A stretch of 35,547 bases of DNA from contig CAOKJJ010000032.1 in the NCBI GenBank assembly GCA_948468465.1, forward strand, positions 1 through 35,547. The letters run 5' to 3'. Every line of letters starts with the position of its first letter. Within the stretch, counting starts at the first letter, position 1. The notes beneath the pieces are model-generated. The model saw only the letters and a program-made list of their open reading frames with translations, searched no databases and was not told the DNA's origin. Of the stretch, positions 32,014 through 35,547 are shown piece after piece. Source of the stretch: an uncultured Eubacterium sp. (lineage in GTDB: Bacteria; Bacillota_A; Clostridia; Lachnospirales; Lachnospiraceae). The position numbers were made by a program, and so were the translations under genes.

Positions 32014-33345
32014 ATGAAAAAAAGAATGGCATTACTGCTGGCAGCGATGATGTCCGTATCCATGATGGCAGGCTGCGGCTCAGATGACAGCTCTAAGGAA
32101 AATAATACGGGAGGCGGCTCCGCTGACAGCCAGACAGACAGCCAGGATACGGCGCAGAATGAAAGCGGCGGCCAGGAGGCTGAGGGCGAGGATGTTACGA
32201 TCCGCTGGATGCAGTTTCAGGTAGAGTATACGAACCAGGTAAAACAGATGGCAAAAGCATATGAAGACGAGCATCCGAACGTGAAGATTGAAGTGGAAGT
32301 CATCGGAGACGATTATTATGATGTATTAAAGACCAAGGCATCTTCCGGGGATATGCCGGACGTGTTTATGACGGCGGGATATAATGAAATAGTGACTTAC
32401 AAGGATTATGTTACGGATTTGTCAGATCAGGAATTTGCAGGACAGATTGCGGATGCCGCATTGGAATGCATATCTTTGGACGGTAAAATAGTCGGACTGC
32501 CGGTACAGATGTCTGGAAACGGGATTGTATATAATAAAAAGATATTTGAAGAAAACAATCTGGAAATTCCAACGACGCTCAGCGAACTGAAACAGGTCTG
32601 TGAGACACTGCAGTCAAAAGGCATTACGCCGTTTGCGAATCAGTTTAAGGATGACTGGCTGCTTGGACAGTTTGTAAACTATGGATTTGCCGGAGGAGAT
32701 GATACGATTGCCTTTATCGAGGGATTAAATGAAGGAAGCGTAAAGATTGCGGATACGGATAAAATGAAAGATTTTATGAATGTGCTGGACCTGATGTTAA
32801 AATACGGCCAGGAGAAGCCGCTGGACGCAGGCTGGAATGAAGCAGCCGCGACATTCGCTCTTGGAGAACAGGCGATGATTTTTGAAGGTATCTGGGCAAA
32901 TGATACGATTACGGAAATTGCTCCAGACATGGAAATCGGCCTGTTTGCGCTTCCAATGTCAGACGATCCTGCAGATACGAAGCTTGCGGCGGATGTAAAC
33001 GGCGTGTGGCATGTATCCAATACCTCTCAACATCCGGATGTGGCAAAGGATATTTTAAACTGGATTGTTTCCAGCGATGCGGGGCAGGATTTCCTCCTGA
33101 ATCAGTGCCAGGTAATCCCGGCAATGGAGGGGATGACATTCCAGGGGACGAATCCTCTTTCACAGGATGTTTCCAAATATATGGAAGAAGGCAATACCAT
33201 TATCTGGTCCTGGCCGCTGTGGCCGGACGGCTATTATAATGAATCCGGCAAAAAGCTGCAGGATTACATTTCAGGCGGGAGCGGCGATCATCAGGCAGCT
33301 TTGCAGTCACTGGATGATTTGTGGTCCAATCTTGCATCAAAATAA
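32014..33345 (+). CDS. ABC sugar transporter solute-binding lipoprotein
   Basis: A 443-residue extracellular solute-binding protein of family 1. It has a lipoprotein signal peptide with lipobox MMAGC and Cys21 as lipid-anchored residue, then an acidic Ser/Gly-rich linker to about residue 60. The binding fold includes ITIRWMQFQ-like strands (VTIRWMQFQVEY), the DMPDVFMTAGYNEIV block and a C-terminal YISGGSGDHQAALQSLDDLW. AAGGAGGA precedes ATG 32014. It delivers a sugar or oligosaccharide to the two permeases downstream. No ATPase gene is in the window; carbohydrate importers of this class commonly share an MsmK-type ATPase encoded elsewhere. Confidence 0.95.
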   Translation: MKKRMALLLAAMMSVSMMAGCGSDDSSKENNTGGGSADSQTDSQDTAQNESGGQEAEGEDVTIRWMQFQVEYTNQVKQMAKAYEDEHPNVKIEVEVIGDDYYDVLKTKASSGDMPDVFMTAGYNEIVTYKDYVTDLSDQEFAGQIADAALECISLDGKIVGLPVQMSGNGIVYNKKIFEENNLEIPTTLSELKQVCETLQSKGITPFANQFKDDWLLGQFVNYGFAGGDDTIAFIEGLNEGSVKIADTDKMKDFMNVLDLMLKYGQEKPLDAGWNEAAATFALGEQAMIFEGIWANDTITEIAPDMEIGLFALPMSDDPADTKLAADVNGVWHVSNTSQHPDVAKDILNWIVSSDAGQDFLLNQCQVIPAMEGMTFQGTNPLSQDVSKYMEEGNTIIWSWPLWPDGYYNESGKKLQDYISGGSGDHQAALQSLDDLWSNLASK

Positions 33346-33349
33346 CCGA

Positions 33350-33443
33350 AGTTCGTAACAGCCTGACTGAGGCTGAACGATGCAGATGCCGGTGCATCCG
33401 AAAACCTATGCGCGTAAAGCGCAGCCGTTTCCGGGTGCGCCGG
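33350..33443. repeat. Palindromic REP-like element between binding protein and permease genes
   Basis: Two structures lie in the gap. CAGCCT-GACTG-AGGCTG follows a CGTAACAG motif at about 33354-33361. A long hairpin (33389-33443) has outer arms CCGGTGCATCC and GGGTGCGCCGG and an inner GCGC-GTAAA-GCGC. Parts recur after the operon (35201-35380). Hairpins here often protect the highly expressed binding-protein mRNA. Confidence 0.6.
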
Positions 33444-33462
33444 ACACAGAAAAGAGGGAAAC

Positions 33463-34344
33463 ATGAAAAATAAGAAAAAAGAGTTAGTATCAGAAGTCCT
33501 GATTTTTGTCATGCCTCTTATGGTTTTGTATTTTATATTTTTTATACTGCCTCTGGCCGAAGGGATTTATTATTCCCTTCTGGACTGGGACGGCATCAGC
33601 AAAGACAGAAATTTTGTGGGGCTTAAGAATTACATAAAGCTGTTTACGAGTGATTCTGATTATTTTGTATCACTTGTTTTTACCTTAAAATATGTCGTAT
33701 TAAATGTCATTCTGACCAATGTGCTGGCGTTTCTGCTTGCTCTTTTAGTGAATTCAAAGCTGAAATGCACCAAATTCCTGCGTACCTGCTTTTTCCTTCC
33801 GAATGTCATAAGCATGCTGATTGTCGGATATATCTGGCGTTTCCTGTTTAATCAGGGATGTGCTTCGCTTTACAAGGCTACGGGATGGGAATTTTTTAAG
33901 ATCAGCTGGCTGGGCGGGGGAAATGTTTCTGTTGCCGCTATGGTCATCGTGGCGATGTGGCAGGGAGTTGGCTATATTATGATTCTGTACCTGTCCGGAC
34001 TGCAGATGATTGATACCAGCCTGCTGGAGGCAGCCGCGATTGACGGGGCCGGAAAAGTGAAACAGTTTTTTAAAGTCACGCTGCCGCTTATGGTTCCAAC
34101 CATCGGGGTCAATCTGTTTATGGTGGTATCACAGTCGTTCCGCCAGTTCGACTTAAACCTTTCCCTGACAGGCGGCGGGCCGGGCAGACAGACAACAAGC
34201 CTTGCGCTTGACATTTATACAGAAGGCTATCAGAATAACCGGCTGGGCTATGCGGAAGCAAAGGCGCTGATTCTGTTTCTGATTGTCATTGTCATAGCGA
34301 TGCTGCAGCTGAAACTGACAAGTGCAAAGGAGGTGGAAGCGTAA
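33463..34344 (+). CDS. ABC sugar transporter permease, MalF/UgpA type
   Basis: A 293-residue inner-membrane permease with six predicted helices. The EAA loop EAAAIDGAGKVKQFFKVTLP contacts the ATPase. The periplasm-side motif FNQGCASLYKATGWEF and the LSLTGGGPGRQTTSLALDIY block are typical of the MalF/UgpA class. AGAGGG precedes the ATG, and the gene ends overlapping the next start (TAATG). It forms the channel with the second permease. Confidence 0.94.
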   Translation: MKNKKKELVSEVLIFVMPLMVLYFIFFILPLAEGIYYSLLDWDGISKDRNFVGLKNYIKLFTSDSDYFVSLVFTLKYVVLNVILTNVLAFLLALLVNSKLKCTKFLRTCFFLPNVISMLIVGYIWRFLFNQGCASLYKATGWEFFKISWLGGGNVSVAAMVIVAMWQGVGYIMILYLSGLQMIDTSLLEAAAIDGAGKVKQFFKVTLPLMVPTIGVNLFMVVSQSFRQFDLNLSLTGGGPGRQTTSLALDIYTEGYQNNRLGYAEAKALILFLIVIVIAMLQLKLTSAKEVEA

Positions 34345-35174
34345 TGGTTAAACTAAGAAATGCCAGAAAGATTTTATTAGAAGTGCTTATGGTCATTCTT
34401 GCGGTTATATTTATTTCGCCCGCATGGATTGTGCTGACAAACTCTTTTAAGCCGCTGGGAGAAATACTGACAAATACATTCGGGCTGCCAAAAAGTCCAA
34501 GTCTGGAGAATTTCCGTTATGTTTTGGAAAACATGAATTATATAAAGGTGTTTTTTAATACCGTCTGCATCTGTGTGTTTGCAATAGCATTTACAGTTAT
34601 TCTGAGCGCAATGTGTGCCTACCGGCTGTCCCGGTGGAACAATAAAGCAAGCAATGCGATTCTGCTGCTTTTAATGGCTTCCATGACGGTTCCGTTTCAG
34701 AGCATCATGCTTCCGTTTGCGAAAATATGCAAAAGCATGAACCTGACAGACAGCATTCCAGGGCTGATTTTGGTTTTGATACCTTTGTACTGTCCAATGG
34801 CAGTGTTTATCTTCCAGGGAGCGATAAAATCAATACCAAAGGAAATTGAAGAAGCGGCGCAGATGGATGGCTGCTCGAAACTGGGGACATTCTTTAAAAT
34901 TATTTTTCCGCTGTTAAAGCCGTCAACCAGCAGCATCGTAGTATTGTTCACACTGCAGATGTGGAATGATTTTACGCTTCCTCTGATCATGCTGCAGAGT
35001 GAATCGAAAAAGACGATTACGACAACCGTATATTCTTTTTTCAGCGCTTATTCCATGCGCTGGGATTATGCGCTGACATCCCTTGCGCTGTCGATTCTGC
35101 CGATGATTATTTTCTTCCTGTTTATGCAGAAATATATTATTTCCGGGATTGTGGCTGGCGCGGTGAAAGGATAA
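34344..35174 (+). CDS. ABC sugar transporter permease, MalG/UgpE type
   Basis: A 276-residue inner-membrane permease with six predicted helices. The N-terminal ILTNTFGLPKSPSLENFRYV and the EAA loop EEAAQMDGCSKLGTFFKIIF identify the MalG/UgpE class. AAGGAGGTG at 34327-34335 lies inside the upstream gene, and the ATG shares a base with its stop, so the two are translated in step. The C-terminal helix ends with IVAGAVKG, as usual. No ATPase gene follows in the window. Confidence 0.94.
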   Translation: MVKLRNARKILLEVLMVILAVIFISPAWIVLTNSFKPLGEILTNTFGLPKSPSLENFRYVLENMNYIKVFFNTVCICVFAIAFTVILSAMCAYRLSRWNNKASNAILLLLMASMTVPFQSIMLPFAKICKSMNLTDSIPGLILVLIPLYCPMAVFIFQGAIKSIPKEIEEAAQMDGCSKLGTFFKIIFPLLKPSTSSIVVLFTLQMWNDFTLPLIMLQSESKKTITTTVYSFFSAYSMRWDYALTSLALSILPMIIFFLFMQKYIISGIVAGAVKG

Positions 35175-35200
35175 AGCAATAGAAAAAGGAACAGGAGAAG

Positions 35201-35380
35201 GTAACAGCTCAAGGATTATCTGAACTGTTGCAGGAGAGTAACAGTTCAGGTAGGTCTGCGCATTTACTGCGCAGACCGTATGAAAATGTGGTGGTTGCAG
35301 GCATCCGGCCCATCGCGAAGCGATTTTCAATGGCCGGATGCGTAACAGTTCAAGGGGTATCTGAACTGTTACGCAGGAGA
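35201..35380. repeat. Composite palindromic repeat element after the importer operon
   Basis: Two near-identical units of about 37 bases (35201-35236 and 35342-35380) each contain GTAACAG(C/T)TCAAGG and CTGAACTGTT. A partial third unit starts at 35238. The right unit is a perfect palindrome CGTAACAGTTCA/TGAACTGTTACG. Between them lie hairpin GGTCTGCGC-ATTTACT-GCGCAGACC (35253-35277) and GCATCCGGCC/GGCCGGATGC (35301-35341) with inner TCGC-GAA-GCGA. It has no coding capacity. Confidence 0.75.
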
Positions 35381-35413
35381 AGAGGCTGTCATATAAAATT
35401 CAAAAAAATTTGA

Positions 35414-35442
35414 TTGCAAAACTGCGGGTTAAATCGTAAAAT
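35414..35442 (+). promoter_or_regulatory. Promoter of the gene running off the window
   Basis: TTGCAA (35414-35419), 17-base spacer, TAAAAT (35437-35442), then an AAAGGAGG site just before ATG 35525. Confidence 0.6.
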
Positions 35443-35524
35443 ATGAGTAGGGAAGTATGCAGATTGCGCTGAAACAGAGTAAGCTGTGAAAGATGAGCCA
35501 TACTGATAAAGGAGGTGTGTTTCT

Positions 35525-35547
35525 ATGGCAACTTCAAGTATTACGAA
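35525..35547 (+). CDS. Start of a gene, cut by the window end
   Basis: ATG 35525 with an AAAGGAGGTG site about 9 bases upstream encodes MATSSIT before the sequence ends. This start resembles a small accessory protein common in Lachnospiraceae, but seven residues are too few to name it. Confidence 0.45.

Overview
The window looks like chromosome from a gut-type anaerobic Firmicute, most probably a Lachnospiraceae (Clostridia). The case rests on strong AGGAGG-type ribosome sites and TTGNNN/TATAAT promoters, a TPP-riboswitch thiE/HAD/thiC operon, a YesM/YesN sensor-regulator pair next to an ABC sugar importer, Uma2, RhuM and TnpW-like relics typical of these genomes, a DUF368 protein and a B12-binding radical SAM protein. 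No rRNA, tRNA or CRISPR array was seen.

Region 1 (1 to about 7.72 kb) is an accessory island full of debris. It holds a tandemly duplicated leader with a small gene of unknown function (second copy truncated and fused to an FtsX-like permease tail), fragments of RhuM, TnpW and UPF0175 genes, a subtilisin-family protease whose N-terminus appears lost, a twice-frameshifted unknown gene, and an apparently intact 1036-residue PD-(D/E)XK nuclease-NACHT protein (a bacterial NLR-like defence protein). These genes are AT-richer than the flanks. The island ends at a long inverted repeat next to a 5'-truncated capsule gene.

Region 2 (7.72-12.6 kb) is one tight surface-polysaccharide operon: capsule-type glycosyltransferase (truncated), KpsF-like SIS isomerase without CBS domains, SGNH-like O-acylation partner, MBOAT acyltransferase, YhcH-type sugar protein and a small HAD phosphatase. 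Region 3 (12.6-14.1 kb) holds a Phd/ParE-type toxin-antitoxin pair with a palindrome over its promoter, an AAA-ATPase-like relic and a Uma2 protein.

Region 4 (14.15-19.07 kb) is housekeeping: promoter, TPP riboswitch, terminator, thiE, HAD, a 14-bp tandem repeat, thiC, and a convergent B12-binding radical SAM gene. Region 5 (19.1-24.2 kb) has two small ORFs, an OmpR/EnvZ-like pair whose ABC transporter has collapsed into a deletion chimera, then hisC and a DUF368 gene. Region 6 (24.2-26.4 kb) is an AT-rich two-gene module, an ABC-type ATPase plus a Toprim-like protein, sitting between the DUF368 gene and a diverged copy of that gene's own 3' end; it resembles two-gene anti-phage modules.

Region 7 (26.4 kb to end) is a carbohydrate-use locus: AraC regulator divergent from an MGH1-like glycosidase with back-to-back promoters, a YesN response regulator broken by one base in an A7 tract, its YesM kinase, and a divergent ABC sugar importer (binding lipoprotein plus two permeases) carrying palindromic repeats between and after its genes. 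The window ends in the first codons of a further small gene.
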